Below, one piece after another: positions 1 through 8,436 of a stretch of DNA of 64,000 bases; the stretch's first letter is position 1, and each line of letters begins with the position of its first letter. The notes beneath the pieces are model-generated. The model made no database searches, was not told the origin of the DNA, and saw only the letters and a program-made list of their open reading frames with translations. The DNA is from Methylorubrum sp. B1-46. Its GTDB lineage: Bacteria; Pseudomonadota; Alphaproteobacteria; Rhizobiales; Beijerinckiaceae. The stretch lies in assembly GCF_021117295.1 (NCBI RefSeq), contig NZ_CP088247.1, positions 2,433,001-2,497,000 on the forward strand, in the 5' to 3' direction. The position numbers were made by a program, and so were the translations under genes.

Positions 1-101
1 GCGAGCCGGCCGCTTGAATGCTGCCATGCTTTCGCGCGAGGAGGGCGCATCCGGCCGAGCCTGTTCCGGACAGGTGGCCGCCAGACAGGAACCGCCTGCC
101 C

Positions 102-887
102 GTGACGCGCCGCCCCGCCGTTCAGATTCCCGCCCTCTTCTCTGCCCTCTTCACCGCGCTCGTTCTCGGCCCGCTCGCTCCCGCGCCGGCTCAGGCGCAA
201 CCGGCTGCTACCGCGGCCAAGGGGCCGTGCCAGTCGGTCGAGTTCGAGGGGCAGCCCTACACGGTCTGCACCGTCGACCTGCGGCGCGAGCGCCTGCGAC
301 TGTTCTGGCTCGGGGCGGACGGGCTGCCCTACGGCTCGCTGTCGAGCCTGGCCGAGCGACAGGGCCAAAGGCTCAGCTTCGCCATGAATGCCGGCATGTA
401 CGACAAAGGGCAGGCTCCGGTCGGGCTCTACGTCGAGGACGGGCGCGAGATGAAGGGCGTCTCCACCGCCAACGGACCGGGCAACTTCCACCTCAAGCCC
501 AACGGGGTGTTCTACGTGAAGGGCGACCGGGCCGGCGTGCTCGACACCGCCCGCTACCTGCGGGCCAAGCCGGCCCCGGATTTCGCCACGCAATCGGGCC
601 CGATGCTGGTGATCGAGGGCAAGATCCACCCGAAGATCTCGGCGGACGGTCCGAGCCAGAAGATCCGCAATGGCGTCGGGGTGCGCGACGGCGGTCGCGT
701 GGCCGTGTTCGCGATCTCGGAGCGGCCCGTGACCTTCGGCGCCTTCGCCCGCCTGTTCAAGGACAGCCTCGGCAGCCGCAACGCGCTGTTCCTCGACGGC
801 AGCGTGTCGAGCCTCTACGCGCCGGGCCTCGGCCGGTCCGATCTCAGCCGCCCGCTCGGGCCGCTGGTCGGCGCGATGGGGAAGTAG
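102..887 (+). CDS. Exported phosphodiester glycosidase-like (DUF2233/NAGPA) protein
   Basis: Resembles the DUF2233 / phosphodiester glycosidase (NAGPA-like) family: a beta-rich domain with the stretch SFAMNAGMYD, the pair PNGVFYV, and a C-terminal LFLDGSVSSLY, all typical of this fold. The product is 261 aa from a GTG at 102, which follows a purine-rich AGACAGGA and gives a clean signal peptide (TRR, then a hydrophobic run, then APAQAQPA). The reading frame is open further upstream to an ATG at 18, but that extension would bury the signal peptide. It probably acts in the periplasm on phosphodiester-linked sugars; the substrate is unknown. No partner gene is adjacent; a palindromic repeat follows. 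Confidence 0.8.
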   Translation: MTRRPAVQIPALFSALFTALVLGPLAPAPAQAQPAATAAKGPCQSVEFEGQPYTVCTVDLRRERLRLFWLGADGLPYGSLSSLAERQGQRLSFAMNAGMYDKGQAPVGLYVEDGREMKGVSTANGPGNFHLKPNGVFYVKGDRAGVLDTARYLRAKPAPDFATQSGPMLVIEGKIHPKISADGPSQKIRNGVGVRDGGRVAVFAISERPVTFGAFARLFKDSLGSRNALFLDGSVSSLYAPGLGRSDLSRPLGPLVGAMGK

Positions 888-911
888 GGTCCGACGCCTT
901 CCAAATCACGC

Positions 912-1017
912 CCTCATCCTGAGGTGCCGCGAAGCGGCCTCGAAGGAGCCTCCAGATGCCGCGCGATCCCTGGAGGATCCTTCGAGGCTCCGCTTCGCTG
1001 CGCACCTCAGGATGAGG
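912..1017. repeat. Interspersed palindromic repeat, copy 1
   Basis: A 106-bp element bounded by a perfect 15-bp inverted repeat (CCTCATCCTGAGGTG at 912-926 and its reverse complement at 1003-1017). The interior has further arms with CTCGAAGGA and its inverted form near 982. A related element with identical ends lies at 27963-28074. It sits between two convergent genes and contains no reading frame of its own. Confidence 0.8.
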
Positions 1018-1042
1018 CTCAAGGACGGGACAAGAGAGAGCG

Positions 1043-2161
1043 CTATCGCTGGCCGAAGGCCGCGCTCTTGAACAGATCCTTGTACTGATGCGGCTGGCTG
1101 CGCCAGTACTGCTTGGGCGCCCGCACCTGCGCGCCGAGTTCCGCCGCCGCGTGCCAGGGCCAGCGGGGATCGTAGAGCATCGCGCGGGCGAGCGAGACCG
1201 CGTCGGCCTTGCCCTCCGCCAGGATGGCTTCCGCCTGATGCGGCTCGGTGATGAGGCCGACCGCGATGGTGGTGAGGCCGGTCGCGGCCTTGATCCGCTC
1301 GGCGAACGGCACCTGATAACCGGGTCCGATCGGGATCTTCTGCGCCGTCGAGAGGCCGCCGGTCGAAACGTGGATGGCGGCCGCGCCGCGGCGTGCGAGG
1401 GCGCGGGCGAGTTCGATCGTCTGATCGAGATCCCAACCGTCCTCGACCCAATCCGTCGCCGAGACGCGCATCCAGACCGGCTTGCCCGCGGGCACGGCCT
1501 CGCGCACCGCCTCGAAGCATTCGAGCGGGAACCGCATCCGGTTCTCCAGGCTGCCGCCATACTGATCCGCGCGGCGGTTGGAGAGCGGCGACAGGAACTG
1601 GTGCAGCAGGTAGCCGTGGGCGCCGTGAAGCTCGATGCCGTCGATGCCGAGCCGCATGGCCCGCCGCGCCGTGGCGACGAAGCCGTCGCGCACCCGCTTC
1701 AACCCTGCCGCGTCCAGGGCCTGCGGCGGCACTTCACCCGCGCCGTGGGGAATTGCCGAGGGCGCCTCGGTGAGCCAGCCGTCGACGGCCTCCGGAGCGA
1801 TCTGCGCGCCGCCTTCCCAGGGGGCCCGGCTCGATGCCTTGCGGCCGGCATGGTTGATCTGGATTGCAACCGGAATCGGCGCGTAGCCGCGCACCGCGTC
1901 GAGCACGCGGGCCAGCGCCCGCTCGGTGGCGTCGTCGTAGAGGCCGAGATCGCCGGGCGAGATCCGCGCCTCGGGCGAAATCGCCGTCGCCTCCAGGGTA
2001 AGAAGCCCGGCGCCCGACTGCGCGAGCTGGCCGAGATGCATCAGGTGCCAATCGGTCGCCGCGCCGGCCAGCGCCGAGTACTGGCACATGGGCGCGATGA
2101 TGATGCGGTTCTCAAGCTCCAGGTCGTCCAGGCGCAGGGGCTCGAACAGGCGGGCGGACAT
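1043..2161 (-). CDS. NADH:flavin oxidoreductase, old yellow enzyme (YqjM-like)
   Basis: A 372-aa FMN-dependent ene-reductase of the old yellow enzyme family, YqjM (thermophilic-like) branch. The N-terminal APMCQYSA carries the cysteine that contacts FMN in YqjM. HGAHGYLLHQFLSP supplies the substrate-binding histidine pair, and RRADQYGGS and the late TIAVGLI segment complete the TIM-barrel FMN site. Length matches the family. It likely reduces activated C=C bonds of enones or electrophilic xenobiotics with NAD(P)H in the cytoplasm. It is divergent from the glutathione transferase at 2331, which suggests a shared intergenic promoter region and possibly a common role in handling electrophiles or quinones (inference). 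Confidence 0.9.
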   Translation of the reverse strand: MSARLFEPLRLDDLELENRIIIAPMCQYSALAGAATDWHLMHLGQLAQSGAGLLTLEATAISPEARISPGDLGLYDDATERALARVLDAVRGYAPIPVAIQINHAGRKASSRAPWEGGAQIAPEAVDGWLTEAPSAIPHGAGEVPPQALDAAGLKRVRDGFVATARRAMRLGIDGIELHGAHGYLLHQFLSPLSNRRADQYGGSLENRMRFPLECFEAVREAVPAGKPVWMRVSATDWVEDGWDLDQTIELARALARRGAAAIHVSTGGLSTAQKIPIGPGYQVPFAERIKAATGLTTIAVGLITEPHQAEAILAEGKADAVSLARAMLYDPRWPWHAAAELGAQVRAPKQYWRSQPHQYKDLFKSAAFGQR

Positions 2162-2330
2162 CGGCAGGCTCCGGGAGCGGTGGCGGCAATCGGCGGCCTA
2201 TCTGGGATATGCAGGTCCCGGCCACCAGCCCGGAACCGCGCATGGGACGTCTGAGATCCGTCGCGCGGACTTCCCCCGGCGACTGCCTCCTCCATCTCCT
2301 CTCCGGTGCAAGACGAGAAGGACCGTCGGG

Positions 2331-3323
2331 ATGGGTTTGCTGGTCGAGGGCGCGTGGCACGACAAGGGCTACGATACGGCCAAATCCGGTGGGCGCTTCG
2401 AGCGCTCAGCCGCCGCCTTCCGCAACTGGGTGACGCCCGACGGCGCCCCCGGCCCCACGGGGGAGGGCGGGTTCGAGGGCGAGGCCGCGCGCTACCACCT
2501 CATCGTCGCGCTCGCCTGCCCCTGGGCGCACCGCACGCTGATCGTGCGCCGGCTCAAGGGGCTGGAGGCAGCGATCACCGTCTCCGTGGTCTCGCCCTAC
2601 ATGCGCGAGGAGGGCTGGGTATTTGAGGCCGAGGAGGAGGGCGGCGTAAAGGGCTCGACCGCCGATCCGCTCTTCGGCGCCAAGCGGCTCTACGAGATCT
2701 ATGTCCGGGCGAAGCCCGACTATTCCGGCCGCGTCACCGTGCCGGTGCTGTGGGACAAGCGGCGCGAAACCATCGTCTCGAACGAATCGGCCGAGATCAT
2801 CCGGATGCTGAACGGCGCCTTCGGTGCATCGGGGCCGGACCTCTATCCGGAGGCTTTGCGAACCGAAATCGATCAGGTCAACGCGTGCGTCTACGATCGG
2901 GTCAACAACGGCGTCTACAAGGCGGGCTTCGCCACCACGCAGGAGGCTTACGCGGACGCCTTCACGGCCCTTTTCGACGAGCTCGACGCCCTCGAAGACC
3001 GGCTCGACCGGCAGCGCTACCTCTGCGGATCGTCGCTGACCGAGGCCGACATCCGCCTGTTCACCACCCTTGTGCGGTTCGATGCGGTCTATGTCGGGCA
3101 CTTCAAGTGCAACCGGCGCCGGATCGGCGACTATCCCAACCTGTCGAACTATCTGCGCGACCTCTACGCCCTGCCGGGCGTGGCGGAGACGGTAAACCTC
3201 GACCAGATCAAGCGCCACTATTACGGCAGCCACGCCGGCATCAACCCGACGGGGATCGTGCCGCTCGGTCCCGAACTCCATTTTGATGCGCCCAACGATC
3301 GCGCCCTGCGCTTCGGCGGTTGA
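2331..3323 (+). CDS. Glutathione S-transferase, glutathionyl-hydroquinone reductase type
   Basis: A 330-aa member of the Xi-class glutathione transferases (YqjG/ECM4/PcpF type), which reduce glutathionyl-hydroquinones to hydroquinones with release of glutathione disulfide. The catalytic cysteine is Cys63 in the motif ACPWAHRT. The N-terminal RSAAAFRNW, the VPVLWDK and SNESAEIIRML of the thioredoxin fold, and the all-helical C-terminal half (SSLTEADIRLFTTLVRFDAVY) are family hallmarks. The ATG at 2331 begins MGLLVEGAWHD as in homologues. The frame is open to 2088, but that upstream part is the divergent promoter region. The neighbour is an ene-reductase on the other strand. Confidence 0.92.
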   Translation: MGLLVEGAWHDKGYDTAKSGGRFERSAAAFRNWVTPDGAPGPTGEGGFEGEAARYHLIVALACPWAHRTLIVRRLKGLEAAITVSVVSPYMREEGWVFEAEEEGGVKGSTADPLFGAKRLYEIYVRAKPDYSGRVTVPVLWDKRRETIVSNESAEIIRMLNGAFGASGPDLYPEALRTEIDQVNACVYDRVNNGVYKAGFATTQEAYADAFTALFDELDALEDRLDRQRYLCGSSLTEADIRLFTTLVRFDAVYVGHFKCNRRRIGDYPNLSNYLRDLYALPGVAETVNLDQIKRHYYGSHAGINPTGIVPLGPELHFDAPNDRALRFGG

Positions 3324-3395
3324 ACCGGGCCGCCTTGCAGGAAATATCCATCACGACAAACGGCACCGGATGCCGATCAGGAGGAACACCACGCC

Positions 3396-3926
3396 ATGAC
3401 GATCCGCTCGCGCGCCCTGCTTCTCGCGCACTTCGGTGCCGCGTTCTTGGGCCTGCTCGCCGCAGCGCCGGCCACGGCTCAGCAGGGGGCGGAGGTGACG
3501 ATGACCGGCCAGTGCGAGCAACTGGTGATCGGCGGCCTCGACATCACGCAGAACTGCAAGGAGCAGCTCGTCAACACGGTCTCGCGCGGGCGCACGACCT
3601 TCGACTTCGCGGCCTGGGACGGGCAGACCCTGAGCTTCAGCGGCTCCGGGGCGCAGCACGAGCAGACCGAGGAGACCGAGCAGCTCCAGCCGATCAGCCT
3701 CGTGGTGCCGGGCATGAAGAACAAGGACGGCATCGCCCGCAGCCCCGCCCCCGCAGTCGGTGCCTGCAAGTTCTCGAAGCCCGAGCCCGGTAAGACCCGA
3801 ATCGCCTGCGAGGCGACCTCGCAGGGCAAGACCTATGCGGGCGTGTTCGTGACGGAGAGCAAGGCCGGCGCCGGTCCGGGCGGGGAAGCGCCGAAGGCGG
3901 GAGCGGCCGGCCAGCCCAAGCCCTGA
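3396..3926 (+). CDS. Small exported protein of unknown function
   Basis: A 176-aa protein with a clear Sec signal peptide (basic start, hydrophobic stretch, then AAPATAQQ), so probably periplasmic. The mature part has four cysteines (CEQL, QNCKE, GACKF, IACEA), suggesting two disulfides. The C-terminus is Ala/Gly/Pro-rich and likely disordered. An AGGAGG-like site (TCAGGAGGAA) precedes the ATG. I do not recognise the family. It stands alone between the transferase and the chaperedoxin gene, with about 100 bp after it. Confidence 0.7.
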   Translation: MTIRSRALLLAHFGAAFLGLLAAAPATAQQGAEVTMTGQCEQLVIGGLDITQNCKEQLVNTVSRGRTTFDFAAWDGQTLSFSGSGAQHEQTEETEQLQPISLVVPGMKNKDGIARSPAPAVGACKFSKPEPGKTRIACEATSQGKTYAGVFVTESKAGAGPGGEAPKAGAAGQPKP

Positions 3927-4026
3927 TTGGATTTCGTTCCCGGAAGGGGTTCGAAAACGTCTGGTCAGGTGCGTCCCGAAGCCCCATGTAACGAGCCCGG
4001 CGCGGTGCACGCGCCGGACGCGTTCC

Positions 4027-4953
4027 ATGATTTCCGAGGGCTCCATGCTCGACGCCAACGCCGCCGCCGGCGCCCCCGCCGACGGCCTCATCAAGGACAC
4101 CACCACGGCGGGCTTCCGGCAGGACGTCATCGCCGAATCGATGAACCAGCCGGTGATCGTCGATTTCTGGGCGCCCTGGTGCGGCCCGTGCAAGCAGCTC
4201 ACGCCCGTCCTTGAGAAGGTGGTGCGGGCGTCGGGCGGACGGGTGAAGCTCGCCAAGCTCAATATCGACGAGCATCCCGGCGTCTGGCAGCAGATCGGGC
4301 AGCAGCTCGGCCTGCAATCGATTCCCGCCGTGATCGCGATCGACCGCGGCCGTCCGGTCGACGCCTTCATGGGCGCCGTGCCGGAATCCGAGGTGCGCGC
4401 CTTCGTCGACCGGCTCGCCGGCCCCTCCGAGATCGATCAGGTGCTCGAAGAGGCTGCCGCGGTCGCCTCGGCCGGCGATCTCGCCTCGGCCTCCGAACTC
4501 TACGCCGCCGTGCTGCGCGAGGAGCCGGAAAACCTCAAGGCCATCGCCGGCCTCGCCAAGACCCAGCTCGAACTCGGCGAGACCGAGAACGCTCGGCAGG
4601 TGCTGGCGATGGTGCCGCCGGACAAGACTGACGACCCGCTGCTCGCGGGCGTGCGCGCCGCGCTCGAACTCGCCGATCAGGCCGGGAGCCTGGGCGACCT
4701 CGCCGGCCTGCAGCGGCGGATCGAGGCCGATCCCAGCGATTATCAGGCCCGTTTCGACCTCGCGCTGGGCCTCAACGCCGCCGGCAAGCGCGATGAGGCG
4801 GTCGATCAGCTCGTCGCCATCGCCCGGGCTGACCGGAACTGGAACGAGGACGCCGCGCGCAAGCAAATGCTCCAGTTCTTCGAGGCCTGGGGCCTGATGG
4901 ACCCGGCCGCCATCCGCGGGCGCCGCCAGCTCTCGACGCTGCTGTTCTCGTGA
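4027..4953 (+). CDS. cnoX: Thioredoxin-TPR co-chaperone (CnoX/YbbN-like)
   Basis: A 308-aa two-part protein. Residues about 20-125 form a thioredoxin domain with an intact active site WCGPC (Cys52, Cys55) and the cis-proline region SIPAVIA. The C-terminal half is TPR-like helices (for example SELYAAVLREEPENLKAIAGLAK). This layout is that of CnoX (YbbN), a cytoplasmic chaperedoxin that holds unfolding clients and shields their thiols. The E. coli protein lacks the CxxC pair, while this one keeps it, so it may also reduce disulfides. It is followed by the LON-domain and Trm112-like genes in the same direction. The order CnoX, LON-domain protein, Trm112-like protein is familiar from other alphaproteobacteria. 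Confidence 0.9.
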   Translation: MISEGSMLDANAAAGAPADGLIKDTTTAGFRQDVIAESMNQPVIVDFWAPWCGPCKQLTPVLEKVVRASGGRVKLAKLNIDEHPGVWQQIGQQLGLQSIPAVIAIDRGRPVDAFMGAVPESEVRAFVDRLAGPSEIDQVLEEAAAVASAGDLASASELYAAVLREEPENLKAIAGLAKTQLELGETENARQVLAMVPPDKTDDPLLAGVRAALELADQAGSLGDLAGLQRRIEADPSDYQARFDLALGLNAAGKRDEAVDQLVAIARADRNWNEDAARKQMLQFFEAWGLMDPAAIRGRRQLSTLLFS

Positions 4954-5038
4954 GGCAGAATCGCCCTCAGAGCGTCACGGCGACCGAAACCTCCGGACGG
5001 GACGGCCCGCACCCCTTGCCCCAGCAGGAAAGCCGCGC

Positions 5039-5707
5039 ATGAGCCCTCAGCCGAGCTGCAAGTCGCCGGCGGAGTGCCCCGCCATCATTCCGGTCTTCCC
5101 GCTGCCGGGGGCACTTCTGCTGCCGCGGGGGCAGATGCCGCTCAACATCTTCGAGCCGCGCTACCTCGCCATGGTGGACGACGCGCTGCGCTCCGAGCGG
5201 ATCATCGGCATGATCCAGCCCGACGCGGAGGGCGGCGGCGCGCCGCTCAGCCCCCGGCTCTACCGTGTCGGCTGTGCCGGGCGGATCAGCCAGTTCGCTG
5301 AGACCGGCGACGGGCGCTACCTGATCTCGCTCACCGGCATCAGCCGCTTCCGGGTCGAGAGCGAACTGGCCGTCACCACCCCCTACCGCCGCTGCCAAGT
5401 GTCCTACGACGGCTTCGCCCAGGATTTCGAGGCGCGGGCCGGCGAGGAGGCGGTCGATCGCGAGGGCGTGCTGCGGGCGCTGCGCAACTTCATCGAGGCC
5501 AACGAGCTCCAAGTCGATTGGGCCGGCATCGAGGAGGCGCCGAACGAGGCGCTGGTCAACGCGCTCTGCATGATGAGCCCGTTCGGCGTACGCGAGAAGC
5601 AGGCGATGCTGGAAGCGCCCGATCTCAAGACGCGGGCCGAGGTGCTGGTCGCCGTGACCGAGATGGAGCTGGTGCGCGCCAGCGGCGCGGAGCCGACGCT
5701 GCAGTGA
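5039..5707 (+). CDS. LON peptidase substrate-binding domain protein
   Basis: A 222-aa protein consisting only of the N-terminal substrate-recognition (LAN/PUA-like) domain of Lon protease. Diagnostic segments are IPVFPLPGALLLPRG near the N-terminus, LNIFEPRYLAMVDDAL, IGMIQP, GCAGRISQF and LTGISRFRV. There is no AAA+ or protease part, so it is not a peptidase itself. It may act as an adaptor or protein-binding factor in the cytoplasm. It follows cnoX and precedes the Trm112-like gene, 63 bp away, consistent with co-transcription. Confidence 0.9.
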   Translation: MSPQPSCKSPAECPAIIPVFPLPGALLLPRGQMPLNIFEPRYLAMVDDALRSERIIGMIQPDAEGGGAPLSPRLYRVGCAGRISQFAETGDGRYLISLTGISRFRVESELAVTTPYRRCQVSYDGFAQDFEARAGEEAVDREGVLRALRNFIEANELQVDWAGIEEAPNEALVNALCMMSPFGVREKQAMLEAPDLKTRAEVLVAVTEMELVRASGAEPTLQ

Positions 5708-5770
5708 TGTTTTTTCAGAGGCTTTCCGCCGCTTCGCCGGTGGGGGCTCGTCGAGAGAAGTGACGAACAC

Positions 5771-5977
5771 ATGGCCGATACCTCTGCCCCGCCCGTCGAA
5801 GCGACCCGCGTCGACCCCCGCCTGCTCGAACTCCTCGTCTGCCCGCTGACGAAAGAGCCGCTGGAATACGATGCTGCCCGTGAGGAACTGATCAGCCGCT
5901 CCGCCAAGCTGGCCTACCCGATCCGCGACGGCATCCCGATCATGCTGCCGGAGGAAGCGCGCTCCCTGACGGAATGA
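5771..5977 (+). CDS. Trm112-like (DUF343/YcaR) small protein
   Basis: A 68-aa Trm112/UPF0434-type protein. The core [15 protein letters not shown] carries the conserved first strand, followed by [20 protein letters not shown], the characteristic family ending. The usual zinc ribbon is incomplete: only one Cys is visible, as in many bacterial members. In other organisms Trm112-type proteins activate methyltransferases; the bacterial role is not settled. It is the last gene of the cnoX/LON group; a hairpin terminator follows. Confidence 0.88.
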   Translation: MADTSAPPVEATRVDPRLLELLVCPLTKEPLEYDAAREELISRSAKLAYPIRDGIPIMLPEEARSLTE

Positions 5978-6019
5978 TTTCTTGTCAGAGGCTCCGCCAT
6001 TGCGAGCGGAGCGATCACG

Positions 6020-6056
6020 AAAAAGGGCGCCCGGCTCTCGCCGGACGCCCTTTTTG
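6020..6056. terminator. Bidirectional intrinsic terminator
   Basis: Near-perfect hairpin: AAAAGGGCGCCCGGC, loop TCTC, then GCCGGACGCCC followed by TTTTT. The A-run on one side and T-run on the other make it usable from both strands. It lies between the end of the Trm112-like gene (5977) and the end of the convergent Tim44-like gene (6073). Confidence 0.85.
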
Positions 6057-6072
6057 TTGAGATGCAGAGAGC

Positions 6073-7050
6073 TTACCGGCCCTGCTGGATCGCCGAGAGC
6101 AGCCACGGGCCGTTGGGCTCGCGCACGAAAGTCCAGAACTCCTTGGCCTCCTGCGGGCCGTTCTCGACGTGGCGGTTGGTGGACCGCTCGAACACCTCGT
6201 CGCGCAGCGAGAAGCGCATGGCGACGGTGGCGAACTCCACCGAACCCTCGCGCCACGCCTCGGACAGGTCGCCCTGGAGGAGCTTCACGTCGGAGATCCG
6301 GTTGACCACGCCGCGGGCGGCGTTGGCGCGCAGCTCTTCCTCGAAGTAGCCAACCATCTCCGGCGTCGCGAGACGGCGAAGGGTGGCGACATCCTCGCGG
6401 CCGAAAGCGCCCTGGATCTCGTTGAGCGAGCGCTCGAAGGCCTGGAAGTCCTCCGGCTGGACCTGCACCGGCTGGGTGCGGACGTTGCCACCGAGTCCAC
6501 CGCCAAGACCGCCGCCGAGGCCGCCGATCGGGTTCGCACCGGGATTCATGCCGTTCTGCGGCGGCAGGCCGGAGCGGGCGTGGGGCGTGTTGCTGGCCAT
6601 GGCAGGCTGGTTGCCTTCCTGGCGGCGGCGGAAGAACCGCACGACGAACATGACGAGCAGCGCGATCAGGCCGATCTGGAAGATCAGGCCGATAAAGGAG
6701 CCGATGCCGCCGAGGCCGCCCGACAGCCCGGCGCCGAGCAGCGCGCCGATCAGGCCGGCGCCGAGCATGCCGCCAAGGAAGCCGCCGCCGAAGCGGCGCC
6801 CCTGGTTCTGTGCCGCCATGCCGGGATTGTTGAAGCCGGGGCTCGGGCTCGTCTGCGAACGCTGGATCGGGCCGGTCGCGCCCGGCGAGGTCGCGGTGGA
6901 AGGCGGCGCGCTGTAGGTCTTCGAGCCGCGCGAGCCCATACCGCCGCCGCCGCCCGGCCGAGCATCGACGGCGGGCGCCGCCAGGGCGAGCGAAGCCGCG
7001 AGCGCGAGGAGGGTCACGACGCGCCGACGGCGCGCGGGGGAGGAAGCCAT
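6073..7050 (-). CDS. Tim44-like domain protein
   Basis: A 325-aa protein: signal sequence (RRRRVVTLLALAASLALAAP), a Gly/Ser-rich linker, then a glycine-rich transmembrane block (about 95-150, FLGGMLGAGLIGALLGAGLS and the following IGLIALLVMFVVRFF). The C-terminal Tim44-like domain runs over about the last 120 residues (EDFQAFERSLNEIQ ... WTFVREPNGPWLLSAIQ). Related proteins are inner-membrane anchored and of uncertain function; TimA is the Caulobacter example. Start: the ATG at 7050 has GAGG nearby upstream, whereas the longer GTG at 7068 does not. It is convergent with the Trm112-like gene. Confidence 0.88.
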   Translation of the reverse strand: MASSPARRRRVVTLLALAASLALAAPAVDARPGGGGGMGSRGSKTYSAPPSTATSPGATGPIQRSQTSPSPGFNNPGMAAQNQGRRFGGGFLGGMLGAGLIGALLGAGLSGGLGGIGSFIGLIFQIGLIALLVMFVVRFFRRRQEGNQPAMASNTPHARSGLPPQNGMNPGANPIGGLGGGLGGGLGGNVRTQPVQVQPEDFQAFERSLNEIQGAFGREDVATLRRLATPEMVGYFEEELRANAARGVVNRISDVKLLQGDLSEAWREGSVEFATVAMRFSLRDEVFERSTNRHVENGPQEAKEFWTFVREPNGPWLLSAIQQGR

Positions 7051-7205
7051 CGAAAGAACCTCGGTCACCAGAAGGGGCGAATTACCCCGTCTTTATGTGG
7101 AGACGTCCGAGGCTGGTTTTTAGTCCCGTCTAAGCTCGACTTTTTTGGCGGTGTGGCGGATTTTTTATCCGCCGGGCGCGATCCGTGACGCGCGCCGTCA
7201 AAAAG

Positions 7206-8324
7206 TCAGCGCGCGGCAGGGAAGACCAGCCGCACGGTCGCGCCCTCGCCGGGCCGGCTCTCGATCGAGATCGTACCGTTCTGGCGTTTCATCAAGCCGT
7301 GGACGATGGCGAGGCCGGCGCCCCGGCCGGATTCGCGCGTCGTGGCGAAGGGGGCGAGCGCCCGCGACAGCATCTCGGGCGACAGACCGTGCCCGGAATC
7401 CGAGACGGTGAGGCCGACGGCCCCGGCCTCGGGGCGCTGCAACGAACGGTCGCCGGGCTCGATCGCGAACAGGGCCACCCGGACACGTCCCTGCCCCGCC
7501 ATCGCCTCGCAGGCATTGGCGAGGATGTGGCCGAGTGCCAGTTCGAGCTGGATCGGGTTGCACAGGGCCGGCGGCAGACCTTCCGGGATCGACAGGTCGA
7601 GGTCGATCCCAGGCGGCAGGCTCGGGCGCAGCCGGTCGAGGCCCGCCCGGACTGCCGCGCCGAGATCGACCGGTCGCAGGTCGGGGGCGATCCGCCGGGA
7701 ATGGGCGAGGAGCTGCCGGGTCAGGACGGCTGCCCGCTCGGAGGCCTCGGTGGAGCGGGTGATCGCCCGCTGGATGAAGGGCTCGGGCCGGTCGCCCAGG
7801 CGCCGCTTCAGCCCGTCGATGTAGCCGATCAGGATCTGCAGGAAGTTGTTGAACTCGTGTGCGACGCTGTTCGTCAGGAGCCCGAGTGCCTCCCGCTGCC
7901 GTGACAGGGCGAGGGCATCCTCCGCATCCCGCCGCCGCGTCACGTCGATGATCTGGCCGAGGAAGCGGGGAGCGTCGCCGGCGGCGGGCAGCGGGACGAG
8001 GTGGATCTCGCCCCAGAACGAGTCGCCGCCGCCGCGGGCGAACAGCAGCTCGAAGCAGCCCGCCTCGCCGCGGGCCAGGGCCTCGCGCAAGGGGGCCCAG
8101 CCGGCATGATCCCCGTGGCGGCAGGCGAGCAGCTCGATCGGCTGCCCGACAAGCTCCGCCTCGCCGAGGCCGGTCAGCGCCAGCAGGGCCGGATTGACGG
8201 ACCCGATCATCGGTCCGGCCTCTCCCTGCTCCAGAAGCAGCGACGGCAGCGGGAGTATCGCAAGCCGGTCGGGCTGCGTCGATGCGTCCGGCGTGAGCGA
8301 GAGAGCTGTGTCGGCGGGCGTCAT
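7206..8324 (-). CDS. Orphan PAS sensor histidine kinase
   Basis: A 372-aa cytoplasmic sensor kinase without transmembrane segments. Residues about 20-135 form a PAS domain with a PAC-like end (FWGEIHLVPLPA, FLGQIIDVTRRRDAEDAL). The dimerisation domain carries the phosphoacceptor His156 in SVAHEFNNF. The C-terminal ATPase domain has the N box (ANACEAM), the G1 box (VSDSGHGLS) and a G2-type GAGLAIVHGLM. No response regulator gene is adjacent, so its partner lies elsewhere. A small Asn-rich palindrome (7155-7173) sits in the gap after it but does not look like a terminator. Confidence 0.88.
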   Translation of the reverse strand: MTPADTALSLTPDASTQPDRLAILPLPSLLLEQGEAGPMIGSVNPALLALTGLGEAELVGQPIELLACRHGDHAGWAPLREALARGEAGCFELLFARGGGDSFWGEIHLVPLPAAGDAPRFLGQIIDVTRRRDAEDALALSRQREALGLLTNSVAHEFNNFLQILIGYIDGLKRRLGDRPEPFIQRAITRSTEASERAAVLTRQLLAHSRRIAPDLRPVDLGAAVRAGLDRLRPSLPPGIDLDLSIPEGLPPALCNPIQLELALGHILANACEAMAGQGRVRVALFAIEPGDRSLQRPEAGAVGLTVSDSGHGLSPEMLSRALAPFATTRESGRGAGLAIVHGLMKRQNGTISIESRPGEGATVRLVFPAAR

Positions 8325-8436
8325 GGCAGACTGCGACCAGGGACGGAGGAGCCGGCCGAGGCGGGGGGCAGGTAAGCCGGAACGGTGTCGGAGCGCGGCG
8401 AAAGCATGCCCTTCAACGCCCGAACCCCGATCCGGA

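Noticed and set aside
7155-7173. Hairpin GGCGGAT-TTTTT-ATCCGCC after the histidine kinase gene
   Set aside because: On the minus strand it is followed by A's, not T's, and is about 35 bp from the stop with no proper T-run; not accepted as a terminator.
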